Assembly (NCBI RefSeq): GCF_024494355.1
Contig: NZ_JAKNQY010000021.1
Span: 1 to 48,440 of the forward strand
Direction: 5' to 3'
Origin: Pseudomonas sp. Q11
GTDB taxonomy: Bacteria; Pseudomonadota; Gammaproteobacteria; Pseudomonadales; Pseudomonadaceae
DNA length: 48,440 nt
This document shows, piece after piece, positions 6,761 through 13,837 of the stretch. The notes under the pieces are model-generated. The model was not told the DNA's origin. It made no database searches and worked only from the letters and a program-made list of their open reading frames with translations. Each line of letters begins with the position of its first letter. Within the stretch, counting starts at the first letter, position 1. Made by a program: the position numbers and the translations under genes.

Positions 6761-7597
6761 ATGGCTTTAGTCGGGCGCTACAACAGTTTGCAAGTGGTTA
6801 AGCACACTCACTTCGGTTTATATCTGGACGGCGGGGCGGACGGCGAAATTCTGCTGCCCAATCGTTATATTCCCAAGGATATTCCCAGCGAAGATGAAGA
6901 CTGGCTCAATGTTTTTATTTATCTGGACAGCGACGACAAACTGATCGCTACCACGGAAAAACCCAAGGTTCAGGTCGGTGAGTTTGCCAGCCTGAAAGTG
7001 GTTGAAGTCAACAGCATCGGCGTGTTCCTGGACTGGGGTCTGCCCAAGGACTTGCTGCTGCCGTATTCCGAAGAAAAGCGCCAGATGACCGCCGGCGAAT
7101 ATTGCGTGGTGCACGTCTACCTCGACAAACACACCCGCCGCATCACCGCCACGGCGCGCCTGGACCGTTATCTGGACAAGACCCCGGCCAACTACACGCC
7201 GGGGCAGGAAGTCGATTTGCTGGTCGCCGAAGCCACCGACATGGGCTTCAAGGCGATCATCAATAACAAGCACTGGGGCCTGATTCACAAGAACGAAATC
7301 TTCAAGTTCATGCGCGCCGGCAAGCAGGAAAAAGGTTTCATCAAGGAAATTCGCCCGGACGGCAAGATCAGCTTGAGTTTGCAACCGGTGGGCCAGGAAG
7401 CGGCGACCAGCCTCAACGCCAAGATCCTCGCCAAGTTGCGCGAAAACAACGGCACGCTGCCGGTCAGCGACAAGAGCGACCCGGTGCTGATCAGCAGTTT
7501 GTTCGGCGTGAGTAAGGGCAACTTCAAGAAAGCCATTGGTGCGCTGTACAAGAATGGGCAAATTGTCATCCATGCTGATCGGATTGAGTTGAGTTGA
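6761..7597 (+). CDS. CvfB/YitL-like S1 RNA-binding protein
   Basis: This 278-residue cytoplasmic protein matches the CvfB family: tandem S1-type OB folds and a C-terminal winged helix. It starts MALVGRYNSLQVVKHTHFGL, the typical first S1 domain. S1-like segments follow (FASLKVVEVNSIGVFLDWGL; VDLLVAEATDMGFKAIINN; GFIKEIRPDGKISLSL). The last ~60 residues (LFGVSKGNFKKAIGALYKNG) form the helix-turn-helix-like tail. Homologues bind RNA and affect virulence factors in Gram-positives; the Pseudomonas role is not established. The start at 6761 is preferred over an in-frame ATG at 6746 because it matches the family. The stop codon lies inside a TTGAG microsatellite. Confidence 0.9.
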   Translation: MALVGRYNSLQVVKHTHFGLYLDGGADGEILLPNRYIPKDIPSEDEDWLNVFIYLDSDDKLIATTEKPKVQVGEFASLKVVEVNSIGVFLDWGLPKDLLLPYSEEKRQMTAGEYCVVHVYLDKHTRRITATARLDRYLDKTPANYTPGQEVDLLVAEATDMGFKAIINNKHWGLIHKNEIFKFMRAGKQEKGFIKEIRPDGKISLSLQPVGQEAATSLNAKILAKLRENNGTLPVSDKSDPVLISSLFGVSKGNFKKAIGALYKNGQIVIHADRIELS

Positions 7598-7618
7598 GTT
7601 GAGTTGAGTTGAGTTGAG
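7584..7618. repeat. (TTGAG)7 microsatellite across the CvfB stop codon
   Basis: Seven perfect tandem copies of TTGAG start in the last codons of the CvfB-like gene and run 21 bases past its stop. Any frame through the array meets TGA, so unit changes would alter at most the last one or two residues. Confidence 0.95.
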
Positions 7619-7636
7619 CTGACTGAACACAGAACC

Positions 7637-7771
7637 CTGTGGCGAGGGAGCTTGCTCCCGCTGGGCCGCGAAGCGGTCCTAAGAAGCTGTGTTCAATTCA
7701 CCCTGACACTGCGCGTTCTCAGGTTTGGGATTGCTGCGCAATCCAGCGGGAGCAAGCTACCTCGCCACAGG
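7637..7771. repeat. REPIN (GTGGCGAGGGAGC family)
   Basis: Inverted halves CTGTGGCGAGGGAGCTTGCT and AGCGGGAGCAAGCTACCTCG flank a spacer of about 75 bases. The right half carries a C-to-A change (CTACC for CTCCC). It occupies much of the 400-base gap between the CvfB-like gene and the NCS1 transporter. Confidence 0.85.
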
Positions 7772-7774
7772 GTG

Positions 7775-7923
7775 TGTATACAAAACCCTGCACCTTTAGC
7801 ATGCACCTGCGCCCTGTTCGTGGGCGCACTCCTGCTCTTGACCGGCTTATCCCCCCGCCACACACCGCAGTTTGTCTCACATTCCCCACCTATGGCACGC
7901 ATTCTGCGTAGCAACCCGTATAC
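7775..7923 (+). promoter_or_regulatory. Two GTATAC palindromes upstream of the NCS1 gene
   Basis: TGTATACA at 7775-7782 and GTATAC at 7918-7923 are both followed by AAAACC or AAACC, about 225 and 80 bases before the transporter start. TGTATACA-type sites are typical operators for GntR/VanR-type regulators of nucleobase and related catabolic genes. No such regulator is in the window, so this is a weak inference. Confidence 0.3.
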
Positions 7924-8001
7924 AAACCATGCCGGCTCCCGTGCGCAGTATGGTGAGCAGGGCGACGCGGGGGCACGGCGGTACTCAAAAGGAGCCCCGC
8001 A

Positions 8002-9456
8002 ATGTCCGAGCAATTGCCCAACGGCTACAGCCCTCGTCTCTATAACGAAGACCTGGGTCCGCTGCCGCAGAAATGGAACTGGTACAACATTTTCGCCTTT
8101 TGGATGAGTGATGTGCACAGCGTCGGCGGTTATGTGTTCGCTGCCAGCCTGTTCGCGTTGGGGCTGGCGAGTTGGCAGGTGTTGATTGCGTTGCTCTGCG
8201 GCATCTGCATCGTGCAGTTGATCGCCAACCTGGTTGCCAAACCGAGCCAGCAAGCGGCGGTGCCGTATCCGGTGATCTGTCGGCTGGCGTTTGGGGTATT
8301 CGGCGCGAATATTCCTGCGGTGATCCGCGGTTTGATCGCTGTGGCGTGGTACGGCATTCAGACGTACCTGGCTTCCAGCGCGCTGATCATCGTGGTGCTG
8401 CGGTTTTTTCCTTCCATGGAAGTCTATGCCACGTCGCAATTTGCCGGTTTGTCCTACTTGGGCTGGTTCGGTTTCCTCAGCTTATGGTTCGTCCAGGCGC
8501 TGGTGTTCTGGGCCGGTATGGAGTCGATTCGCCGCTTTATCGATTGGGCCGGTCCGGTGGTGTATGCCGTGATGTTCCTGTTGGCTGGCTGGATCGTATG
8601 GAAAGCCGGCTGGAGCAATATCAATTTCACCCTGGCGGAGAAGTCCTTGTCCGGCTGGCAAGCGTTCGGTCAGGTGATTGTGGCGACGGCGTTGGTGGTG
8701 TCGTATTTCTCCGGCCCGACCCTCAATTTTGGCGATTTCAGTCGCTACTGCCGGAGCATGTCTGACGTGCGCCGGGGCAATTTCTGGGGGTTGCCGGTGA
8801 ATTTCCTGGCGTTCTCCCTGGTGACCGTGGTGATTGTTTCCGGGACCTTGCCGGTGTTCGGTGAAATGCTCCATGACCCGATCGCCACTGTGGCGCGCAT
8901 CGACAACAATGTGGCCGTCTTGCTGGGCGCCTTTGCTTTCGTGACCGCCACCATCGGCATCAACATTGTTGCCAACTTCGTCTCCCCGGCGTTCGACTTC
9001 GCCAACGTCGCCCCTAGCAAGATCAGCTGGCGTGCCGGCGGCATGATTGCAGCGGTGGCGTCGATTTTCATCACGCCGTGGAACCTGTTCAACAACCCTG
9101 AAGTGATCCACTACACCCTGGACGTGCTGGCAGCGTTCATTGGTCCGCTGTTCGGGATTCTGCTGGTGGATTACTACTTGATCAAAAAGCAGCAGATCGA
9201 TGTGGACGCGTTGTTCAACGACGGGCCAAGCGGACGCTATTACTACAGTGGCGGCATCAACTGGACGGCGGTCAAGGCGCTGGTGCCGGCGACGTTGATG
9301 GGCGTGGCGATTACCTTCACACCGATGTTGCAACCGATGGCCAATTTCGCCTGGTTCACCGGTTGCTTCCTGGGTGGAGTGTTGTATTTCGCTCTGGCGC
9401 GACGCGAGCCGGCCGTGCAGTTGAACAAATCGCTCAGCCCGGCCGGCCAGGCCTGA
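8002..9456 (+). CDS. NCS1 family nucleobase:cation symporter
   Basis: This 484-residue inner-membrane transporter has about twelve hydrophobic segments. The NCS1 hallmark is near the N-terminus: LGPLPQKWNWYNIFAFWMSD followed by VHSVGGYVFAASLFALGL. Later marks include QAAVPYPVICRLAFGVFGAN, SYFSGPTLNFGDFSRY and the IKKQQIDVDALF loop. NCS1 proteins import purines, pyrimidines, hydantoins or allantoin with Na+ or H+; the substrate cannot be told from sequence. A clear GGAG lies 8 bases before the ATG. The stop abuts, with no gap, the stop of the opposing MFS gene through a shared TGATCA. No catabolic gene is adjacent, so its pathway is unknown. It is distinct from the second NCS1 permease in the gbu cluster. 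Confidence 0.9.
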   Translation: MSEQLPNGYSPRLYNEDLGPLPQKWNWYNIFAFWMSDVHSVGGYVFAASLFALGLASWQVLIALLCGICIVQLIANLVAKPSQQAAVPYPVICRLAFGVFGANIPAVIRGLIAVAWYGIQTYLASSALIIVVLRFFPSMEVYATSQFAGLSYLGWFGFLSLWFVQALVFWAGMESIRRFIDWAGPVVYAVMFLLAGWIVWKAGWSNINFTLAEKSLSGWQAFGQVIVATALVVSYFSGPTLNFGDFSRYCRSMSDVRRGNFWGLPVNFLAFSLVTVVIVSGTLPVFGEMLHDPIATVARIDNNVAVLLGAFAFVTATIGINIVANFVSPAFDFANVAPSKISWRAGGMIAAVASIFITPWNLFNNPEVIHYTLDVLAAFIGPLFGILLVDYYLIKKQQIDVDALFNDGPSGRYYYSGGINWTAVKALVPATLMGVAITFTPMLQPMANFAWFTGCFLGGVLYFALARREPAVQLNKSLSPAGQA

Positions 9457-10629
9457 TCAACGCAGGGCGGTCTGGGTGCAGGGGGTTACTGCGCTGCGAC
9501 TGGCGGGGCGTAGCAACAGTCCGCCGGCCAGCAGCAGACCGCTGCCGGCGACGATCAGCGCCGGTTGCAACCCGCCGCTGAAATGGCTGCTCAGCGCCGC
9601 CAGCAGCGGCCCGCTGAGTTGGCCCACGGCAAAACAGGCGGTCAACAGGCCGGCGTTGCGCTGGGTAGCGTGGGGCGCCAGTTCCCGCGAGCGCAACATC
9701 ACCAGCTGCATGCAGGCCAGGAACGGCGTGCCACACAGGATCACCCCCAACGCCAGCCCCGGCCCGCTACCCAGCAGGCAGGCAAATACGCCGGCGGCTT
9801 GCAGCCAGAGCGTACCGATCAGCCAGCGGCCGGTGGTGTTCGGATTCGGCCGCCGCAGGCTGACCAGCAGCACGCCGGTGGCGGCGGCCAGGCCGAAGCA
9901 GGGCCAGAACAGATCGGCCTGCCATTGCCCATGGAACTGCGCCGAAGCCATCTGCGACAGGAACGTTGCCGGGATGATGTAGCCCAAGCCGTACAGGGCG
10001 TACACCACGCCAAGTCGTGCGATGCCACGGTTCGGCGAGGAAGTGACCGGCGCGGCGACGGTCGTGGTTGTGGCGGGTTGCGGCAGGATCGGCAGGATCA
10101 CCAGCAGCATCGCCAACGCCACGCCGGCATACACCAGCCACAGGGTCGCGGAGGTCTGGCCCAACAGGTTCGAGCCCAGGGCGAGCAAACCTGTGAGGAA
10201 AATCCCCAACCCCGGGCCGGCAAACACCAGGGCGCCGAGCCGTGGTCGTCCCGCCGCCGCTGCCAAGGGTTGGCTCAGGGCGGTGATCATCACCACCACC
10301 CAAGCACTCGCCACGCCGGTACCAAAGCGCAATGCCAGGTGTGGCCAGAAACCCCAGGCCCAGAACGAGGCCAAGGTCAGCAACACGCATAGCCACAAGC
10401 CGCCGAGCAAACGCCGCCGCACCTGTTCCGGGCGGCGGGCGAACATGGCGTCCAGCGCACCGAGGAAATAACCCAGGTAGTTGGCCGCGGCAATCAGACC
10501 GGCGGAGGTCAAGTCGAGCTGGCCCTCGCCGATTAAGTGAGGTAACTGGGGCGTAAGAGCGAAGCGGCCAATGCCCATGGCCATCATCAGGGCGATCAAA
10601 CTGCCGAGCAGACGAATAAGAGGTGACAT
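9457..10629 (-). CDS. YbfB/YjiJ family MFS transporter
   Basis: This 390-residue inner-membrane protein has about twelve transmembrane segments. The start, LIALMMAMGIGRFALTPQLP, with its GxGRF motif, and the following NYLGYFLGAL segment are typical of the YbfB/YjiJ branch of the major facilitator superfamily. The substrate is unknown. GGAG lies 8 bases before the ATG at 10629. It is divergent from the LysR gene at 10732, across a 102-base gap with a LysR-type dyad, so that regulator probably controls it. It ends tail-to-tail with the NCS1 transporter. Confidence 0.88.
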   Translation of the reverse strand: MSPLIRLLGSLIALMMAMGIGRFALTPQLPHLIGEGQLDLTSAGLIAAANYLGYFLGALDAMFARRPEQVRRRLLGGLWLCVLLTLASFWAWGFWPHLALRFGTGVASAWVVVMITALSQPLAAAAGRPRLGALVFAGPGLGIFLTGLLALGSNLLGQTSATLWLVYAGVALAMLLVILPILPQPATTTTVAAPVTSSPNRGIARLGVVYALYGLGYIIPATFLSQMASAQFHGQWQADLFWPCFGLAAATGVLLVSLRRPNPNTTGRWLIGTLWLQAAGVFACLLGSGPGLALGVILCGTPFLACMQLVMLRSRELAPHATQRNAGLLTACFAVGQLSGPLLAALSSHFSGGLQPALIVAGSGLLLAGGLLLRPASRSAVTPCTQTALR

Positions 10630-10680
10630 GGTCGTTCTCCAGGGTGAGGCGAATGACCGTCAGGCTAGGACTGATTGACT

Positions 10681-10695
10681 TTCATTAAAAATGAA
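10681..10695. promoter_or_regulatory. LysR-type dyad between the MFS and ptrR-like genes
   Basis: A perfect inverted repeat TTCAT-TAAAA-ATGAA lies midway in the divergent gap. It fits the T-N11-A geometry of LysR binding sites. A second TTCATTTTT half lies at 10713-10721. It is the likely operator for both genes. Confidence 0.5.
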
Positions 10696-10731
10696 TAATA
10701 GTGAGTAACTTGTTCATTTTTGGAGAATGTC

Positions 10732-11625
10732 GTGGAGTTCAGCCAATTGCGGATTTTCCAGGCCGTAGCCGAGGAAGGCTCCATTACCCGCGCTGCCGAG
10801 CGGCTGCATCGGGTGCCGTCGAACCTCTCGACCCGGCTCAAGCAGCTTGAGGAGCAACTGGGCGTGGATCTTTTCCTGCGCGAGCGTCAGCGTTTGCAGC
10901 TATCGCCGGCGGGAAAAGTCCTGCTGGACTATGCGATCAAGCTTTTTGCCTTGCACGACGAAGCCCATGCTGCCGTGCGGGGCGGGCAACCGGCCGGGGA
11001 TTTTGTGTTGGGTACGATGTACAGCACGGCGGCGATTCATTTGCCGGACCTGCTGGCCGGTTATCACCGCACCTACCCGGCGGTGAACCTGCAGGTGCAG
11101 TCGGCGCCCAGTGGTGAGTTGCTCGAAGGCTTGCTCACCGGGCGCCTTGACGCGGCGCTGGTGGACGGCCCGCTGGAGCTGGCGGGGTTGGACGGGGTGC
11201 CGTTGTGCGACGAGCGGTTGGTGCTGATCACCGAAGCCGATCACCCGCCAGTGCGCAGTGCGCTGGATGTTCAGGGCCGGTCGGTATTCACCTTTCGTCA
11301 GGGCTGTTCCTACCGCATGCGCCTGGAAGCCTGGTTTGCCCATGACCATGCGGCCATGGGCCGGGCGATGGAGATTGAGTCTTATCAGGGGATGCTGGCC
11401 TGTGTGATTGCCGGCTCCGGGGTGGCGCTGATGTCCGAGTCGATGCTCGCCAGCCTGCCGGGCCGCGAGCGTGTGAGGATGCATCAGTTGGCCGAACCGT
11501 TTGCCCGTGCAACGACCTGGCTGATGTGGCGCAAAGGGATGGTTGGGGCCAACCTCAACGCTTGGATCGAACTGCAGCAACAGGCCTGGCCGCGCGTGCC
11601 TCTGATGGTGGAACGATCAGCTTGA
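10732..11625 (+). CDS. LysR regulator, PtrR/YneJ-like
   Basis: This 297-residue LysR-type regulator has an N-terminal helix-turn-helix (GSITRAAERLHRVPSNLSTR) and a substrate-binding domain. Several segments match, from memory, E. coli YneJ/PtrR, a putrescine-utilisation regulator: STAAIHLP, DAALVDGPLE, FRQGCSYRMRLEAWF, and ESYQGMLACVIAGSGVALMS. The start is a GTG at 10732 (protein MEFSQLRIFQ) with GGAG about 9 bases upstream; an in-frame TTG four codons earlier lacks this. It is divergent from the MFS gene and probably regulates it and itself. Putrescine as the effector is a family-based guess, and no putrescine genes are next to it. Confidence 0.85.
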   Translation: MEFSQLRIFQAVAEEGSITRAAERLHRVPSNLSTRLKQLEEQLGVDLFLRERQRLQLSPAGKVLLDYAIKLFALHDEAHAAVRGGQPAGDFVLGTMYSTAAIHLPDLLAGYHRTYPAVNLQVQSAPSGELLEGLLTGRLDAALVDGPLELAGLDGVPLCDERLVLITEADHPPVRSALDVQGRSVFTFRQGCSYRMRLEAWFAHDHAAMGRAMEIESYQGMLACVIAGSGVALMSESMLASLPGRERVRMHQLAEPFARATTWLMWRKGMVGANLNAWIELQQQAWPRVPLMVERSA

Positions 11626-11765
11626 GCGCCCGGCGTTGGATTTTGATGGATTCAGTAACAGATCATTGCAATGTGTGACGAGCATTGCTTAGCACTTCGG
11701 ACTATTATCAGTGCGAAGGGGCCACAGAATTCTGCCGCTAGTACTACCCTGAAGGGGGCACCACG

Positions 11766-11894
11766 ATGAAAGAGAAAATCCAGAACTGGCTTCATGACTT
11801 GGGTGTCGCGCTCGGCCTGATCGAGCCGCCTATGCAACCGATCCCTATCCGCACCGATGACGAGCAACGCCGCCGCCAGCCGCGCCGCCGGTAA
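11766..11894 (+). CDS. PA1414-like 42-residue peptide
   Basis: This very short gene encodes MKEKIQNWLHDLGVALGLIE followed by PPMQPIPIRTDDEQ and an Arg-rich tail (RRRQPRRR). The first half would form an amphipathic helix. I recognise it as the family annotated PA1414 in Pseudomonas. It lies upstream of a gbu locus, as PA1414 does upstream of PA1418-PA1422. It has no signal peptide. The ATG is preceded by AAGGGGGCACCACG, a usable RBS. A near-perfect terminator hairpin starts 21 bases after the stop. In P. aeruginosa this locus also yields a small RNA (SicX), so the transcript may act partly as RNA; that is inference. Confidence 0.7.
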   Translation: MKEKIQNWLHDLGVALGLIEPPMQPIPIRTDDEQRRRQPRRR

Positions 11895-11915
11895 AGACAC
11901 CGCAGAATATCGGAG

Positions 11916-11973
11916 AGATCGCAGTCTCAGGCTGTTTCAGTTGAAACAGCCTGAGACTGCGATCTTTTTTTTT
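11916..11973 (+). terminator. Very long terminator hairpin after the PA1414-like gene
   Basis: Two perfectly complementary 24-base arms (11916-11939 and 11942-11965), starting AGATCGCAGTCTCAGG, flank a two-base loop. A run of nine T follows (11965-11973). This is unusually long and perfect for a terminator. It may also serve as the 3' end of a regulatory RNA. Confidence 0.85.
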
Positions 11974-11989
11974 GTTTTGTAGCTAAACC

Positions 11990-12169
11990 TGTGGCGAGGG
12001 AGCTTGCTCCCGCTGGGCTCTGTAGGAGCTGGCGAAGCCTGCGATCTTTTGATCTTTCGCTTGAGATTCAAGTGTCAGGGGAAAGATCGCAGCCTCGTTG
12101 AGCTCGACAGCTCCTACACAACACAGCTACTACGGCGCAGTCGAGCGGGAGCAAGCTCCCTTGCCCCGG
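11990..12169. repeat. Nested REPINs: one family inserted in another
   Basis: The outer halves, TGTGGCGAGGGAGCTTGCTC at 11990 onward and GAGCGGGAGCAAGCTCCCTT ending near 12169, form a GTGGCGAGGGAGC-type REPIN. Between them, 12021-12118 is a complete REPIN of a different family, with outer ends TGTAGGAGCTGGCGAAGCCT and AGCTCCTACA. The inner unit interrupts the outer one near its left half. Confidence 0.85.
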
Positions 12170-12204
12170 GGACAGTGTTTGGACTCGCGCTTCGGTAAAA
12201 AAGC

Positions 12205-12235
12205 AAAAAAAAGGTGTGGCCACCGACGCCACACC
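12205..12235 (-). terminator. Terminator of the gbu transporter operon
   Basis: On the minus strand, GGTGTGGC, a seven-base loop and GCCACACC are followed by eight T. It begins 18 bases past the stop codon of the sodium:solute symporter gene. Confidence 0.85.
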
Positions 12236-12253
12236 CTTCGAAGAAAACTGCTT

Positions 12254-13642
12254 TCAGACCGCCTTGGCCACCACCTTCGACCGGGGCGACAACAGGCTTA
12301 CCACCACAAAACTCACCAGTGCCACGCTCAGGCTGTAGTAGATCGGCGTGTTGGCGTCCAGGCCGTCCTTGATCATGAAGAACAGCGCGGTCAGAAAGCC
12401 CAGCGACATGCTGGTGATCGCGCCGGCCGTGGTTGCGCGTTTCCAGTAGATGGCGCCGATCAGCGGAATCAGCATGCCGCCCACCAACAGGTTGTAGGCC
12501 AGGGTCAGGGCACTGATCACATCGCTCACCACCAGGGCGATGCCCAACACCACCACACCCAGCAGCAGGGTCGCGATGCGGTTCTCGTGAACGTCGCCAT
12601 TGCCGCTTTCACGGCCCTGGCGCAGACGCGGCAGCAGGTCCTGGACCACGGTGGTGGAGGCTGCCAGCAGGCCGGCCGCGGCGGTGGACATCAAGGCTGC
12701 CAGGGCCGCGGCGATCACCAACCCGCGAATGCCGTTGGGCAGGGTGGTCTGGACGACGCTGGCAAAGGCGTTGTTGACGTTTTCCAGGTCCGGCAGCAAT
12801 ACCTTCGCCGCCATGCCGATCAATGCCCCGGCCAGGCCGTACAACACGCAGTACAGGCCAGCGGCGGTACCGGCCACTTTCGCCACGCCTTCGCTACGGG
12901 CGGTGAACACCCGCTGCCAGATGTCCTGGCCAATGAAGATGCCAAAGAAGTAGATCAGGAAGTAGGTGAGGATGGTGTCCCAGCCAATCGCGGTGAAGTC
13001 GAAGTAACTGGCCGGCAGGGCTGCCACCATCGCGTCCCAGCCACCCGCATCGCTGATGGACATCGGCATCAGCAGGAACACCAGGCCGACGGTCATGATC
13101 AAAAATTGCACGATGTCGGTGAGGGTCAGCGACCACATGCCGCCAATGGTGGAATACAGCACGACGACACCGCCGCCCACCAGGATCGACACCCAAAACG
13201 GCAGGCCGAACAACACCTGCATCACGGTGCCGATGGCGATGGTCGAGGTGGCGCCGATCATCAACGCATAAACCAGCATGATCAGCGCACTGGCGTGGCG
13301 CGCAGCCGGGTTGTAGCGGCGCTCCAGCACTTGGGTCACGGTGTAGATCTTGAGTTTGAGCAACGGTTTGGCGAGGAACAGGCTCAGGCCGACGATGCCC
13401 AGGCCGATGGCGCCGCACAGCCAGAAACCGGAAATACCATGGACGTAGCCCAGGCGCACGGTGCCGATGGTGGAGGCGCCGCCCAGGACGGTAGCCGCCA
13501 TGGTACCCAGGTAAAAGCCCGGGCCGAGGTTGCGTCCGGCGACCAGGTAGTCGTCACGGGTCTTGGCGCGGCGCATGCCGTACCAGCCCAGAGCGATCAT
13601 GCCGGTGGCATAGATGAGAACGACGATTAAATCCAAAGCCAT
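12254..13642 (-). CDS. Sodium:solute symporter of the gbu locus (PA1418-like)
   Basis: This 462-residue SSS-family (SLC5-like) inner-membrane transporter has about 13 hydrophobic segments. It starts MALDLIVVLIYATGMIALGW and shows the family marks YLVAGRNLGPGFYLGTMAAT, GGASTIGTVRLGY and the Na+-site region MSTAAAGLLAASTTVVQDLL. It probably imports a compound related to 4-guanidinobutyrate, because it is the last gene of the gbuA-led set and sits in the PA1418 position. The start at 13642 is chosen at the family methionine; the longer frame runs through a REPIN. A REPIN fills the gap to the upstream permease gene, and a strong terminator follows. Substrate specificity is inferred from context only. 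Confidence 0.85.
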   Translation of the reverse strand: MALDLIVVLIYATGMIALGWYGMRRAKTRDDYLVAGRNLGPGFYLGTMAATVLGGASTIGTVRLGYVHGISGFWLCGAIGLGIVGLSLFLAKPLLKLKIYTVTQVLERRYNPAARHASALIMLVYALMIGATSTIAIGTVMQVLFGLPFWVSILVGGGVVVLYSTIGGMWSLTLTDIVQFLIMTVGLVFLLMPMSISDAGGWDAMVAALPASYFDFTAIGWDTILTYFLIYFFGIFIGQDIWQRVFTARSEGVAKVAGTAAGLYCVLYGLAGALIGMAAKVLLPDLENVNNAFASVVQTTLPNGIRGLVIAAALAALMSTAAAGLLAASTTVVQDLLPRLRQGRESGNGDVHENRIATLLLGVVVLGIALVVSDVISALTLAYNLLVGGMLIPLIGAIYWKRATTAGAITSMSLGFLTALFFMIKDGLDANTPIYYSLSVALVSFVVVSLLSPRSKVVAKAV

Positions 13643-13726
13643 GATGGCGTGTCTCCGATTGTCTTTTTTATAGTGAAGTCGGCTGGCACCGTCCCTGGCA
13701 CCGCAACCTCTGTGTGAACGCGCTTT

Positions 13727-13819
13727 TGTGGCGAGGGAGCTTGCTCCCGCTGGGCTGCGAAGCGGCCCCTGATGGCGACTGCTGCGCAGTCGAGCGGGAG
13801 CAAGCTCCCTCGCCACGGG
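13727..13819. repeat. REPIN inside the gbu operon
   Basis: A GTGGCGAGGGAGC-type inverted pair lies between the NCS1 permease and symporter genes. The extra hairpin could change transcript stability or coupling between the two transporter genes. Confidence 0.88.
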
Positions 13820-13837
13820 TATTTCGTTGATCTCGGG

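Noticed and set aside
11630..11765. Anr box upstream of the PA1414-like gene
   Set aside because: TTGATGGATTCAG has only the left half of TTGAT-N4-ATCAA. The right half is off by one and mismatched.
12098..13630. 510-codon plus-strand frame opposite the sodium:solute symporter
   Set aside because: Antisense shadow with a His/Gln/Gly-rich composition. The opposite strand encodes an evident SSS transporter.
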